Assembly (NCBI RefSeq): GCF_002159765.1 | Contig: NZ_NFJH01000011.1 | Span: 34,904-98,903 of the forward strand | Direction: 5' to 3' | Source: Collinsella sp. An268 | Lineage (GTDB): Bacteria > Actinomycetota > Coriobacteriia > Coriobacteriales > Coriobacteriaceae | Length of the DNA stretch: 64,000 nt | Shown here: in pieces, positions 1 to 8,861 of the stretch | Position numbering within the stretch: the stretch's first letter is position 1 | How the letters are laid out: each line of letters opens with the position of its first letter | Made by a program: the position numbers and the translations under genes | The notes under the pieces: model-generated | What the model saw: the letters and a program-made list of their open reading frames with translations, nothing else | Told to the model about the DNA's origin: nothing | Database searches by the model: none

Positions 1-210
1 CGCGCCGGGGGCGGGAGCACCGGCGCCCGGTGCGGACGGGGCCGCGGGCTGAGGAAGCGGCGCGGTACCTGCCTGCGGCGCCTCGACGGGGCCCGCGTCA
101 TCCGCCAGCACGGTCGTGGGCCGCTCTTCTGCCGGCGCCTCCGCCATAACCTTCGCCTCTGCGCAGTCGGCAGGGCGCTGCGCATCGTTCTGGGCTTCTT
201 GCTGGGCCAT
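1..210 (-). CDS. N-terminal part of an Ala/Pro-rich protein (truncated by window edge)
   Basis: An open frame of 70 codons starts at the ATG at 208-210 and runs off the left edge of the window. A very good ribosome binding site (GAGGAGG) lies about 8 bases upstream of the ATG. The visible part is low in complexity, acidic at first and then rich in Ala, Pro and Gly. This is typical of the disordered cytoplasmic tail in front of a membrane or zinc-ribbon domain in Actinobacteria. No domain can be recognised in this fragment, so no function is proposed. Confidence 0.7.
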   Translation of the reverse strand, partial: MAQQEAQNDAQRPADCAEAKVMAEAPAEERPTTVLADDAGPVEAPQAGTAPLPQPAAPSAPGAGAPAPGA

Positions 211-321
211 GGGACGTCCTCCTCGCCACGTTCGCACCACCTGGGGCTGCCCGCCTACCGGGACATGCCGCGCCCGCCGCGGCGCCTCGCCTGCGCGCAG
301 GGCCAGCTGCTGCCGCCGGCC

Positions 322-738
322 CTACACCAGCTTGCCGGCGCAGTGGTCGATAGCGTGCTGCACGACCTCGGCCGTCCAGCCGGAGAGGCGCTTGGTGCGC
401 GAAACCAGGTTCTCGCCCGCGAGGACCTGGTAGGCGACGGTGACCATCTGGAACCGGCGCACCTCCGAGAGGTCCTCGAGCGACAGGCAGCTCTCCTGCG
501 TCTTATACGGCTGCGCGCCGCGCTTGATCTTGGGGTTGAGCATGACGGCGATGCGGTCGCCGTCGCGATAGGCGATGACGGCCTTGGTGGAGCCGATCTG
601 GTTCGCCGCGAGGCACACGGCATCCTCGAGCGAGGCGAGCGTGTCGCGCAGGTCCTCGATGACCTGCGTGTCGGCCGCCGTGGCCTCCTCGGCCGGCTTG
701 CTCAGAAACTCACGGTCCTTGACGATCTCCTTGATCAT
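322..738 (-). CDS. Peptide deformylase-like protein lacking the catalytic Glu
   Basis: Encodes 138 aa starting at MIKEIVKDREF; the frame extends further upstream but this start matches the family. Peptide deformylases remove the formyl group from the N-terminus of new proteins, using a metal held by one Cys and two His. Motif 1 is present as CLAANQIG (residues 42-49), motif 2 as ESCLS with ligand Cys84, and motif 3 as QHAIDH with ligands His128 and His132. In motif 3 the usual HExDH glutamate, the general base, is Ala129 (codon 352-354). The metal site should therefore survive while hydrolysis is probably lost. It resembles the short clostridial deformylase group, so either a second active deformylase exists elsewhere or this protein has another role. 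Stand-alone gene. Confidence 0.85.
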   Translation of the reverse strand: MIKEIVKDREFLSKPAEEATAADTQVIEDLRDTLASLEDAVCLAANQIGSTKAVIAYRDGDRIAVMLNPKIKRGAQPYKTQESCLSLEDLSEVRRFQMVTVAYQVLAGENLVSRTKRLSGWTAEVVQHAIDHCAGKLV

Positions 739-846
739 GGTTCTCTCCCTCTTGACGCCCGCGGGGCGGGACGTTCGGTGTCTGTACGGTCCACCTAGCA
801 TACCGGAACTTTCCCGCCCCGCAGGCGACAGATATTCCGGACCGCC

Positions 847-3402
847 CTAGGCGAGCTCCTCGGCGATGTAGCGGCCCGTGATGCTCTCGGGGCAGGCGGC
901 GACCTCCTCGGGCGTGCCCGTCGCCACCACGCGGCCGCCCGCCTCGCCGCCGCCCGGCCCCAAATCGATCACATAGTCGGCGTTGGCGATCATGTCGAGG
1001 TCGTGCTCGATCACCACCACGGTCGCCCCGTGGTCGATCAGACGCTGGAGCACGCCGAGCAGCACCTCCACATCAAGGGGGTGCAGGCCGATGGTGGGCT
1101 CGTCAAACACAAAGAGCGCGTCGTCCTGGCTGCGCGTGAGCTCGCTTGCCAGCTTTAGGCGCTGCGCCTCGCCGCCCGAGAGCGCCGGCGTCGCCTCGCC
1201 CAGGGTAAGGTAGCCGAGGCCGAGGTCGGAGAGCGTGCGGAGCTTGGCGAGAGCGGAGCGCATGCCGGAGCCCGCGAGTGCCTCGCGCGCCTGGTCGACG
1301 GTGTAGCCGAGGATCTCGGGCAGGCTCAGGTCGCCGGCGAGCTTGATGGCAGAGGCGTCCCGGCCGTACCGCGTGCCGCCGCAGTCGGGACAGGGAATGT
1401 CCACATCGGGCAGAAACTGCACGTCGAGAGAGATCTGCCCCGTGCCGTCGCACGTGGGGCACCTGAGCGACCCGGTGTTGTAGGAGAACGCGCCGGGCTT
1501 GAGGCCGCGCTCGCGCGCGACGGGCAGCTTGGCGAACGCGCGCCGCAGGTCGTCGAGCACGCCGGAGTAGGTTGCCACCGTGGAGCGCACGTTGGCGCCG
1601 ATGGGCGTGGCGTCGATAAGGTTCACGCGCCTGATTCCCGCCGCCGCAATGCTTAGCACATGCGCCGGAAGCGGGTCGCCAGCAACGGTTGCCGCGAGCG
1701 CCGGGATGAGGCTCTCGAGCACGAGCGTCGTCTTACCGGAGCCGGAAACACCCGTCACCGCGGTGAGACGCCCCCGGGGAATGCGCACCTCGAGCGGTTT
1801 GACCGTATGGATCGCCCCTGTCGCGAGCTCGAGCGCCCCCTCCGCAAACACGGCGTCCGCCGCGCTGCGCTCGCGCGTGCGCACCCGGCACGCGCCCGAT
1901 AGGAAGGGGCCGATGCGCGTCGCGGGTGTCGCCTCCACCTCGGCAACCGTGCCCTGCGCGATAACCTGGCCGCCCGCCGCGCCCGAGCCGGGCCCGATCT
2001 CTACCAGATGGTCCGCGTGGCGCAGCACCCGCACGTCATGGTCGACCAGCACCACGGAGTTTCCGTCAGCCAGCAGGTCGTCGACCACGCCGAGGAGCCC
2101 CTCGACGTTGGAGGGATGCAGCCCGATGGAGGGCTCGTCGAGCACGTAGAGCACGCCGCAGGTGCGGTTGCGCACCGCGCGGGCGAGCTGCACGCGCTGG
2201 CGCTCGCCGGTGGAGAGGGTCGAGCTCGCGCGATCGAGAGCGAGATACCCCAAGCCCAGCTGCTGCAGGCGGCAGACGGGCTCGGTCATCTCGGCCACGA
2301 TGGTCGCGGCCATGGGGCGCATCTCCTCGGGCATGAGGTCGGGCACCGTAGGCACCCAGGCTGCGAGTTCATCCAGCGTCATGTGCGAGGCCTCGCCCAG
2401 ATTCATGCCGTCCACCATGGGGCCGCGCGCCCGTGCCGAGAGCCGGGTGCCCCCGCAGTCCGGGCATACGTCCTCGCGCAGAAAACGCGCCACCCGCGCG
2501 AGCCCCTTCTCGTCCTTGGCCTTGGCGAGCGCGTTCTCCACCGTGTATACCGCGTTGTAGTACGTGAAGTCGAGCTCGGCGAACTCCCCGTTCTTCGCAC
2601 GGTACAGAATATGCTTCTTCTCGGCGGGACCGTGGAAGACGATGTCGCGCTCCTCGGGCGTAAGCTCGGCAAACGGCACGTCGCAGCGCACGCCCATCGC
2701 GGCGCACACCTGCTTCATGAGGTCCCACATGAGTGAGCCCCAGGGCAGCACGGCGCCCTCGTTGATGGATTTCGACTCGTCCGGCACGAGCGTCGCCTCG
2801 TCGACGGTGCGCACGATGCCCGTCCCGCCGCACGTGGGACAGGCGCCCCCGCTGTTGAAGGCAAGGTCCTCGGCGCCGGGGCCCATGAACTCCCCGCCGC
2901 ATACCGGGCAGCGCGTCGGCACCATGAGGGCCACGTCCATGGAGGGCGGCACGTGCGCACCGCAGTGAGGGCACTGATGGCTCCCCAGACGCGAGAACAG
3001 AAGACGCAGGTAGTTGAGGAGCTCGGTCGAAGTGCCAAACGTGGAGTGCACCCCGGGGATGCCCGGGCGCTGGCGCAGGGCGAGTGCGGCCGGCACATGC
3101 CGGACCTCGTCCACCGTGGCGCGCGCAGTCTGGCTGATGCGCCGGCGCGTGTAGGTGGAGAGCGCGTCAAGGTAGCGGCGGCTTCCCTCGGCGTAGAGCG
3201 TGCCGAGCGCGAGGGAGCTCTTGCCGGAGCCGGAAACCCCCGCGATACCCACAAGGCACCCGAGCGGGATATCGATATCGATGTTCTTGAGGTTGTGAAC
3301 GCGCGCGCCGCGCACCTCGATGTGCGTGGGCGCGGCGTAGTGGCGACCGGCCGTCATGGCGGTTGCCGGGCTCTGCCTGCCGCTCAGCTCGTTCTGCCCC
3401 AT
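847..3402 (-). CDS. UvrA-type ABC ATPase, class II (UvrA2-like)
   Basis: Encodes 851 aa, about 90 shorter than standard UvrA. Two ABC cassettes are visible: Walker A GVSGSGKSS near residue 55 and GVSGSGKTT in the second half, signatures LSTGERQR and LSGGEAQR, and Walker B VLDEPS and VFDEPT. Zinc-finger CxxC pairs include CPHC, CPVC, CPTC and CPDC. UvrA proteins scan DNA for damage. Short class II members usually lack the UvrB-binding domain and are linked to DNA-damage tolerance or resistance to DNA-binding drugs. The first signature is LSTGE instead of LSGGE. The start is preceded by GGGGAGGACC. There is no uvrB or uvrC in the window, so the gene stands alone, as expected for UvrA2 rather than for the housekeeping gene. 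Confidence 0.88.
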   Translation of the reverse strand: MGQNELSGRQSPATAMTAGRHYAAPTHIEVRGARVHNLKNIDIDIPLGCLVGIAGVSGSGKSSLALGTLYAEGSRRYLDALSTYTRRRISQTARATVDEVRHVPAALALRQRPGIPGVHSTFGTSTELLNYLRLLFSRLGSHQCPHCGAHVPPSMDVALMVPTRCPVCGGEFMGPGAEDLAFNSGGACPTCGGTGIVRTVDEATLVPDESKSINEGAVLPWGSLMWDLMKQVCAAMGVRCDVPFAELTPEERDIVFHGPAEKKHILYRAKNGEFAELDFTYYNAVYTVENALAKAKDEKGLARVARFLREDVCPDCGGTRLSARARGPMVDGMNLGEASHMTLDELAAWVPTVPDLMPEEMRPMAATIVAEMTEPVCRLQQLGLGYLALDRASSTLSTGERQRVQLARAVRNRTCGVLYVLDEPSIGLHPSNVEGLLGVVDDLLADGNSVVLVDHDVRVLRHADHLVEIGPGSGAAGGQVIAQGTVAEVEATPATRIGPFLSGACRVRTRERSAADAVFAEGALELATGAIHTVKPLEVRIPRGRLTAVTGVSGSGKTTLVLESLIPALAATVAGDPLPAHVLSIAAAGIRRVNLIDATPIGANVRSTVATYSGVLDDLRRAFAKLPVARERGLKPGAFSYNTGSLRCPTCDGTGQISLDVQFLPDVDIPCPDCGGTRYGRDASAIKLAGDLSLPEILGYTVDQAREALAGSGMRSALAKLRTLSDLGLGYLTLGEATPALSGGEAQRLKLASELTRSQDDALFVFDEPTIGLHPLDVEVLLGVLQRLIDHGATVVVIEHDLDMIANADYVIDLGPGGGEAGGRVVATGTPEEVAACPESITGRYIAEELA

Positions 3403-3493
3403 CGCTGGTCCTCCCCTGCCGACGTTGTCCGTAACCTACGGTAGCACGACGCGGAGCGCCGGGGCACGGAACAGCGTTTCGCGCCTGAGGCCA

Positions 3494-3670
3494 CCGTAGC
3501 GATACCGGACGACCCGACTGGAGAGCCCGACTGGACGGCTCGACTGACCGGTATCGCTACGGCCGGCTTCGTCATTTGGTACCGTCGAAGCGCACCCGAT
3601 CGTCGAGCGGTACATCTTGACGAAAGCAGTGGCCGGAACGCGCGATTTCTCGTCAAACGATACCGCTCGA
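3494..3670. repeat. Two consecutive long inverted repeats in a 361-base intergenic region
   Basis: The gap between the divergent genes at 3402 and 3764 has no coding frame I believe. It contains a perfect 15-base inverted repeat, CCGTAGCGATACCGG at 3494-3508 and its complement at 3548-3562. A second, composite inverted repeat follows: TCGAGCGGTA at 3603-3612 with TACCGCTCGA at 3661-3670, and TTGACGA at 3617-3623 with TCGTCAA at 3650-3656. Both share a GATACCG or CGGTATC core. They could be operators for the divergent promoters or a small mobile palindromic element. No T-run follows either one, so a simple terminator is unlikely. Confidence 0.6.
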
Positions 3671-3763
3671 AAGGAAGCGCGATCCTATAATGGCAGCGTC
3701 CTTGCATTCGGGCCCGACTGTCCACGCAAGCCAGCCGCGCGCCCGCATCGGAGAGGAGCCGGC

Positions 3764-4456
3764 ATGGAGAACATCATCGGGCTAGGCGTTGGGCTCATCA
3801 TCGCAGGCCTTGGCATCTACATGTGCGTGACGGGCGACGTGCGCCTGCTCCATGGCTACCATTACGCCACGACGCCTGAAAGCGAGCGCCCGCAGCTTGC
3901 AAGAGAGACCGGCGCGGGGCTCATCGGCTGCGGGGCGAGCTTCGCCTTTCTCGTACCGAGCTTTCTGCCCGATTGGCTGAGTATCCTGGGCGCGGTGCTC
4001 CTGGTCGCTTCGATCGCCGAGATGCTCATCGCCATCATCCGGCGCAACGGCGGCCTCGCAACCTTTCCCGGCGACACGCGACCCGGACTCTTTGCGAGCA
4101 TGCACCCCGGCATCCGTATGGCGCTCGCCGTCTGCCTGGGGGCTGCGCTCTCGCTCATCGGCATCGTGCCGGGCGCGCAGATGATCGCAACGGGCGATGT
4201 GGGGTCGCTCCACAGCTATCATTACGCCCATGTCGCCGCTGCCGACCTCCCGCGGCTCGCAACGTGCGAGGGGGCGTGCATGATTGCGCTCGGTATCGCG
4301 CTGTTCTGCTGCGCGGTTGCGGGCGCCGGCATGCTGCGGCGGCCGATGCCGCTCTGGGCAAAGGCCCTTATGTGCCTCGGTGCGGCGCTCTTCACCGGAG
4401 CGCTCGCTGGCATGCTCGGGTTCATCATCTACTTCAACGGCTCGCTCATGGGATAA
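3764..4456 (+). CDS. Integral membrane protein with an internal duplication
   Basis: Encodes 230 aa from MENIIGLGVGL; this start has GGAGAGGAG just upstream, unlike the longer frame beginning at 3617. About six hydrophobic segments are visible. The protein is a tandem duplication: residues 1-100 and 110-215 each carry a helix followed by a TGDV..LH.YHYA motif (TGDVRLLHGYHYA, then TGDVGSLHSYHYA), a conserved P.LA stretch and a Gly-rich helix. The motif occurs in small actinobacterial and clostridial membrane proteins of unknown role. I do not recognise a transport or enzyme signature. It is probably single-gene, divergent from the uvrA-like gene. Confidence 0.75.
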   Translation: MENIIGLGVGLIIAGLGIYMCVTGDVRLLHGYHYATTPESERPQLARETGAGLIGCGASFAFLVPSFLPDWLSILGAVLLVASIAEMLIAIIRRNGGLATFPGDTRPGLFASMHPGIRMALAVCLGAALSLIGIVPGAQMIATGDVGSLHSYHYAHVAAADLPRLATCEGACMIALGIALFCCAVAGAGMLRRPMPLWAKALMCLGAALFTGALAGMLGFIIYFNGSLMG

Positions 4457-4635
4457 CCGAACGGCAAACGGCGAACGACCCGCTTTGCCCGGCGAGCGGT
4501 GCCGGCGGACCGGGGAGTGTTACCGATGCGTTGCAAACGGCCGACGGCATCGGCAGACGGGTATCGGCGGGTACACGATGGATGCGTTTCGCGTATCCGC
4601 ATGCGCCCCGAGGGCGCCCATTCGAAAGGCGAACC

Positions 4636-4926
4636 ATGACTCGTATAGCCCACAATCAGATAGAGATCCATTCGCATGCCGTCCGCTACGTCGCACCCGA
4701 CGGCACCACACTCGGGGAGGTGACCTTCCCCGACCGCGAGCCCGGCGTGGTCGAGATCGACCACACGTTTGTCGACGAGTCGCTACGCGGCCAGGGCGTC
4801 GCCGGCATGCTGCTCGAGCAGGCGGCGCGCGAGCTCAAGGAAACCCACCGCAAGGCGCGACCCACCTGCTCCTATGCGGTAGGCTGGTTTGAGCGCCATC
4901 CCGAGTGGGCGGAACTTGTTGCCTAA
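4636..4926 (+). CDS. GNAT-fold acetyltransferase of the YjdJ type
   Basis: Encodes 96 aa from MTRIAHNQIEIHS, preceded by CGAAAGGCG. The frame is open upstream, but the length and start fit the small YjdJ/Acetyltransf_CG family (about 90-100 aa). The sequence contains GEVTFP, VEIDHTFV, then the acetyl-CoA loop SLRGQGVAGMLLE and the helix that follows, and it ends in SYAVGWFERHPEW, which matches the C..Y...WF..HP ending of the family. These proteins are a minimal GNAT fold that binds acetyl-CoA; their substrate is unknown. It lies 180 bases after the preceding membrane-protein gene and is probably expressed separately. Confidence 0.85.
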   Translation: MTRIAHNQIEIHSHAVRYVAPDGTTLGEVTFPDREPGVVEIDHTFVDESLRGQGVAGMLLEQAARELKETHRKARPTCSYAVGWFERHPEWAELVA

Positions 4927-4988
4927 CCCCAAACGAGTATCACGCTCCGCGGCAACGCCCCGCTCCCGGCGTCTTTCCCCTGCACCGC

Positions 4989-5021
4989 ACGGGCCCCGTA
5001 TCGCTCCGATATGGGGTCCGT
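4989..5021. terminator. Hairpin between convergent genes
   Basis: ACGGGCCCCGTATCG and CGATATGGGGTCCGT can pair over 15 positions with G-U pairs and a 3-base loop. It lies between the convergent GNAT gene and the minus-strand membrane protein. There is no strong T-run on either side, so it is only a possible terminator. Confidence 0.45.
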
Positions 5022-5058
5022 CCTCATTTCCCGCTTCCAGCGTTCCCGCCGGTAGCCC

Positions 5059-5649
5059 TCAGAGCGACTCGATGGCGAGCACGGTCTTAGAATGCGGCAG
5101 ATACGTGACTGAGGCCCGCCTCACGGCCGGGTCCCACCCCTCGCATGCGGCGCGGTCGATTGAGAAGATGTGAAGCTCGCCCGCGGCATCCACGCCCTGC
5201 AGCTTATAGAAGACCGAATACTCGTATCCATCATCCACCACGGTCTCGACCTCGCTGAGCGTGATGGTGGATGGACGGGCGAGATACGGGATGTCGAGTA
5301 TCGGCGCCGCCACAAAGATCCACAGCAAAAGGACCGCGGCGGCCGCCAAGGCGAGCATCGCCGCGATGCGCTTGGGCCACGAGGCCAGCGAGACGGCCCC
5401 TCGGCCCAAGACGCTGCCCGCATACCCGACGATGAAAAGCGCCGCCACCGCCACGAAGTACTGGGCGGCGGCACCCGGCGCGCCCATGACGAAGTTGCCC
5501 TCCCCGCGCTGCATCAAGAAGAAGAAACCGATGGCAACAAGCACAGCCGCGAGCACCCCGAACGCGATCTTCACGGCGGGCAGCGGAAGGGCGATGGGAC
5601 CCCCTTGCTCCCGATGGAGACGCTCTCGAAACGGGTTTTCAGGGGACAT
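5059..5649 (-). CDS. Membrane protein with C-terminal extracytoplasmic domain, unknown function
   Basis: Encodes 196 aa from MSPENPFRERL, preceded by GGGAGG; the frame continues upstream without a better start. Residues 1-20 are charged. Three hydrophobic helices follow (about residues 28-47, 60-80 and 93-118), and then a soluble segment of about 75 aa from residue 120 with a beta pattern (ITLSEVETVVDDGYEYSVFY, SVTYLP). Only one Cys is present, in RAACEGW. No family was recognised. The shape resembles small actinobacterial proteins in which three helices anchor a domain outside the cell. Confidence 0.65.
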   Translation of the reverse strand: MSPENPFRERLHREQGGPIALPLPAVKIAFGVLAAVLVAIGFFFLMQRGEGNFVMGAPGAAAQYFVAVAALFIVGYAGSVLGRGAVSLASWPKRIAAMLALAAAAVLLLWIFVAAPILDIPYLARPSTITLSEVETVVDDGYEYSVFYKLQGVDAAGELHIFSIDRAACEGWDPAVRRASVTYLPHSKTVLAIESL

Positions 5650-5944
5650 GGGGCCTCCCATCCTCGGCAGACGACCGCACCGGACGGCGCGGCGGCGGAC
5701 GTCGATGCGCGGCATCACGCCTCTATTGGATAGCGTAGAGCGCGAGTCGGCCGCTCATTGTCTGCCGCCCCAAACGAGACCGTACCCTTACCTCCCCCAG
5801 ACGGCCGCTTTACGTACGGGCCCGCCGCGGCGCGCCTGTAACCCCAAGAAGAGCGGCCCGGGCCGCCGCCGCGCGCCGCACGTGCTCCCCCTTTGCAGCC
5901 CATACCTGCTACAATCACCGCGTTTGCCCGTTTGAAAGGAATGT

Positions 5945-7180
5945 ATGAGCACCACCGGCACGCCCCGTATCACGCCCGCATCCGCCACCGCGCCCTCGCC
6001 GTGGCGCGCGCGTCTCTCCATCGCCCTTCTGGTCGTCCTCGGCTTCTCGCTCGGTTGCTCGGAGTTTGTCGTCATTGGCATCGAGACCGAGCTTGCCGAC
6101 GCCTTTGGCGTCACGCTCTCGCGCGTGGGCGAGCTCATCAGCTTCTTCTCGGTCGCCTATGCCGTGCTCACCCCCACGCTCGCCATCACCACCGGGCGCT
6201 TTCGCCGCTACCCGCTGCTCGCGGTGTACGTGGCGCTCTTCTGCCTCGGTAACGTCGCCATGACGTTTGCGCCGACGTTTGAGATTCTGCTCGCCGCGCG
6301 CGTGTTACTGGGTGCGGTCTCGGGTGCGCTCCTCGCCCTCGGCGTCACCTACATCCCCGAGCTCGTGGGGGTCGAGCGCACGTCGATGACCATCTCGGTG
6401 GTCTACGCGGCGATCTCCGTCGCCATGGTGTTCATCACCTCTGCCGGCAAGATGATCGCCCACACCCTCGACTGGCACCTCGTGATGGTCGCCTCGCTCG
6501 CACTCGCCGTCGCGACGAGCGCGGCGCTGCTCGCCGTCCTCCCCCGCTCGGGCTCCACCGACGAGCCCGCCACCATGCGCGAGCAGGCGTCGCTCTTAAC
6601 GGAGCCGCAGGTGCTCACCGGTGCGCTCATCTTTGTGTTTGGCGTGGGCTCGGTCTATGTGCTCTACGGCTACATCACGCCCTATCTCGAGACGGTCGTG
6701 GGGCTCGACGCCATGAGCGCGAGCACCGTGCTCATGGCCTATGGCGTAGCGTGCTTCTTCTCCAACCTGCTCTCCGGGTGGGCGGACGGGCGCTTTGGCC
6801 TCAAGGCGCTCATGGTGAGCTTCCCCATCCAGGCAGCACTGCTCGCGCTCGTCTGGCTCGCCGGCCCCTCGCCGGTGGCCGCCATCGCGAGCATCCTCGC
6901 GGTGGGGCTCTCGATGTACATCGTCTCGGTGCCGTGCATCTCCGTCTTTATGAAGGCGGCGCGCCGCTGGCACCCCAAGGCGCTCACCCTTGCGAGCTCG
7001 CTCGAGCCGACGGCGTTCAACACCGGCATCGCCTTTGGCACCGCGGTGGGCGGTGCCGTGGTGGGCGGCATCGGCATCGCGCACGCAGGGCTCGTGGGCG
7101 CGGCGTTCTCGCTCGTCGCGTTCGCCCTCACCGGCATCACCCTGGTGCTCGACCGGCGCCGGAGCGTCGAGCGGGCGTAG
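5945..7180 (+). CDS. MFS drug/sugar exporter (DHA1 family)
   Basis: Encodes 411 aa with twelve predicted membrane helices. After a short Thr/Ala/Pro-rich tail it begins SIALLVVLGFSLGCSEFVVIG, which matches the AraJ/sugar-efflux and drug-exporter branch of the major facilitator superfamily. The A-motif loop between helices 2 and 3 is present in weakened form as TTGRFRRYP. Helix 4 has ARVLLGAVSGA. The central loop is at about residues 200-220. The start is preceded by GAAAGGAATGT. It should export a small molecule by proton antiport; the substrate cannot be read from the sequence. The next gene is convergent, so it is monocistronic. Confidence 0.85.
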   Translation: MSTTGTPRITPASATAPSPWRARLSIALLVVLGFSLGCSEFVVIGIETELADAFGVTLSRVGELISFFSVAYAVLTPTLAITTGRFRRYPLLAVYVALFCLGNVAMTFAPTFEILLAARVLLGAVSGALLALGVTYIPELVGVERTSMTISVVYAAISVAMVFITSAGKMIAHTLDWHLVMVASLALAVATSAALLAVLPRSGSTDEPATMREQASLLTEPQVLTGALIFVFGVGSVYVLYGYITPYLETVVGLDAMSASTVLMAYGVACFFSNLLSGWADGRFGLKALMVSFPIQAALLALVWLAGPSPVAAIASILAVGLSMYIVSVPCISVFMKAARRWHPKALTLASSLEPTAFNTGIAFGTAVGGAVVGGIGIAHAGLVGAAFSLVAFALTGITLVLDRRRSVERA

Positions 7181-7212
7181 CGGCAACCTTTTCTGTGCAA
7201 GCGCCCGTGCGC

Positions 7213-8346
7213 CTACGCGTCGAACGCCTCCGCGCAGCGCTGCAGCAGCTCGATGATCGGCAGGTTCTGCGGGCAGGCGCTCTCGCACTGGCCGCAGGCG
7301 ATGCAGTCGCCCGCCCGGCCCGCGCCCTCGGCAGAGACGGCATCCTCGTAGCGGCGACGCGCGCCCTCGGCATCGTCCCACACGAGCTTGCGGTTGTAGG
7401 CCGAGAAGATATCCGGTATGGGGATGTGCATGGGACAGCCGTCGGTGCAGTAGTGGCACCCCGTGCACGGGATGGAGTCGATGGCGGCGAGCTCCTGCTG
7501 CGCCCTCTCTATAACGGCGCGCTCACTGTCCGTCAGCGGCTTGAAGTCGCGCATGTAGGAGACGTTGTCCTCCACCTGCGCGAGCGTCGACATGCCGGAA
7601 AGCACCGTGATGATGCCGTCGAGCGACGCGGCGAAGCGGATGGCCCACGAGGCGCAGGACGCGGCGGGATCCGCCTCGCGCAGGATATCCGCCACCTGCG
7701 GCACTGGGTTGGCGAGCAGCCCTCCCTTGACGGGCTCCATCACCACCACGGGCACCTGGTGCTTGCGCGCGACCTCCCAGTTGGCGCGCGACGCCTGCTT
7801 GGGGTCCTCCCAGTCGGCATAGTTGATCTGCAGCTGGATAAAGTCGACATCGGGGTGTTCGGTCAAGAGCTGGTCCAGCAGCTCGGGCGAATCGTGGAAC
7901 GAGAAGCCCCAGTGCTTGATGAGGCCGGCGTCGCGCTGCTCCTTCACAAAGTTCCATGCGTCGTACTCGTCGTACTTCTCGAGATTGCCCTTCTGCAGCG
8001 CATGCAGCAGGTAGAAGTCGAAGTACCCCGCGCCCGTGCGCTCGAGACTCGTAAAGAACTGCTGGTGCGCCGCCTCTTTGTTGGGCGCCTGCATCCACGC
8101 GTTGAGCTTGGTGGCAACGCTAAACGAGTCGCGCGGGTAGCGGTCGATGAGGGCGGCCTTGAGGGCCTTCTCCGACTCGCCGTTGTCGTAGACGAAGGCG
8201 GTGTCGAAGTACGTGAGGCCCGCGTCCATAAACCGGTCGACCATCTGCTTGGTCTCATCGATGTCGATGGTCCCGTCGGCGAGCTTTGGCAGACGCATGA
8301 AGCCAAAACCGAGCTTGGGCGTGGATTCTCCGAGATAGCGGTCCAT
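7213..8346 (-). CDS. Aldo/keto reductase with C-terminal 2x[4Fe-4S] ferredoxin domain
   Basis: Encodes 377 aa. Residues 1-260 form the aldo/keto reductase barrel: FGFMRLP at the start, the catalytic region YFDTAFVYDNGESE with Asp and Tyr, then DFYLLHAL and GFSFHDSP. Residues 285-370 are a ferredoxin-like tail with Cys motifs CTGCHYCTDGCP and CIACGQCESACP. This large group is found in anaerobes and probably passes electrons from reduced ferredoxin or NAD(P)H to a carbonyl substrate that is unknown. The RBS is AAAGGGGAG. It is convergent with the MFS gene, with 32 bases between the stop codons. Confidence 0.93.
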   Translation of the reverse strand: MDRYLGESTPKLGFGFMRLPKLADGTIDIDETKQMVDRFMDAGLTYFDTAFVYDNGESEKALKAALIDRYPRDSFSVATKLNAWMQAPNKEAAHQQFFTSLERTGAGYFDFYLLHALQKGNLEKYDEYDAWNFVKEQRDAGLIKHWGFSFHDSPELLDQLLTEHPDVDFIQLQINYADWEDPKQASRANWEVARKHQVPVVVMEPVKGGLLANPVPQVADILREADPAASCASWAIRFAASLDGIITVLSGMSTLAQVEDNVSYMRDFKPLTDSERAVIERAQQELAAIDSIPCTGCHYCTDGCPMHIPIPDIFSAYNRKLVWDDAEGARRRYEDAVSAEGAGRAGDCIACGQCESACPQNLPIIELLQRCAEAFDA

Positions 8347-8359
8347 GTTCTCCCCTTTC

Positions 8360-8656
8360 CTACCGCCGGCAGGCGCTTGCCGGCGACGCGCTCCGCGTAT
8401 CCACCGCGGACGTACGGTGATCAGGCTCCTTATTCCCTTGGAGTGGGCTCAAATAAACATACGGACGACGCGCATGGTGAGGATGAGGCCTATCTCGTAT
8501 CGCGCATCTTGAGGGCAATTCACAACGAGCCGAATCGAAGCCTCTCTTTGTCGGGCGCTCGAAATGAACCAATACTTTTGGCGTCTCTCCGCCCTCGATG
8601 AGCTGAGAATGAACGACTTCCGTCTCATCTTCGAGCGTGACGTAGGGGTACATCAT
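8360..8656 (-). pseudogene. Remnant of a small conserved protein, frame broken after about 45 residues
   Basis: ATG at 8656 has a good RBS (GGAGGT, 7 bases away). It reads MMYPYVTLEDETEVVHSQ and continues through VHFERPTKRGFDSARCELP. I recall this N-terminus (YPY.TL.D.TE..HS, then HFERP...GF.SARCELP) from small hypothetical proteins of Firmicutes and Actinobacteria. After CELP the reading turns into Arg/His/Pro-rich sequence typical of a wrong frame, and the usual C-terminal half (about 40 aa with a W or F motif) is missing in all three frames. I read it as a decayed gene, or one cut by a deletion just upstream of the aldo/keto reductase start. Confidence 0.55.
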
Positions 8657-8861
8657 GGGCGCCACCTCCACGTGATTTGCCTTGCGCCATACCCAGCATA
8701 TTCACGGCATCTCCCCATGCTGGCGAATCTCAAACACCGCGCAAGGCTCACGACGAGCCGCAGATTCTCGCCGTGCGAACCCTCGTCGAGATGTTGTCCG
8801 CCTCTTGACCTCTCCCAAATCACCCATCTCGGAAGCCATGCGCCGCTCTTGATGAGCTGCG

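Noticed and set aside
6751..8601. Plus-strand frame of 616 codons across the MFS and aldo/keto reductase genes
   Set aside because: Covers the end of one clear gene in another frame and the whole of another on the opposite strand; composition is that of a shadow frame.
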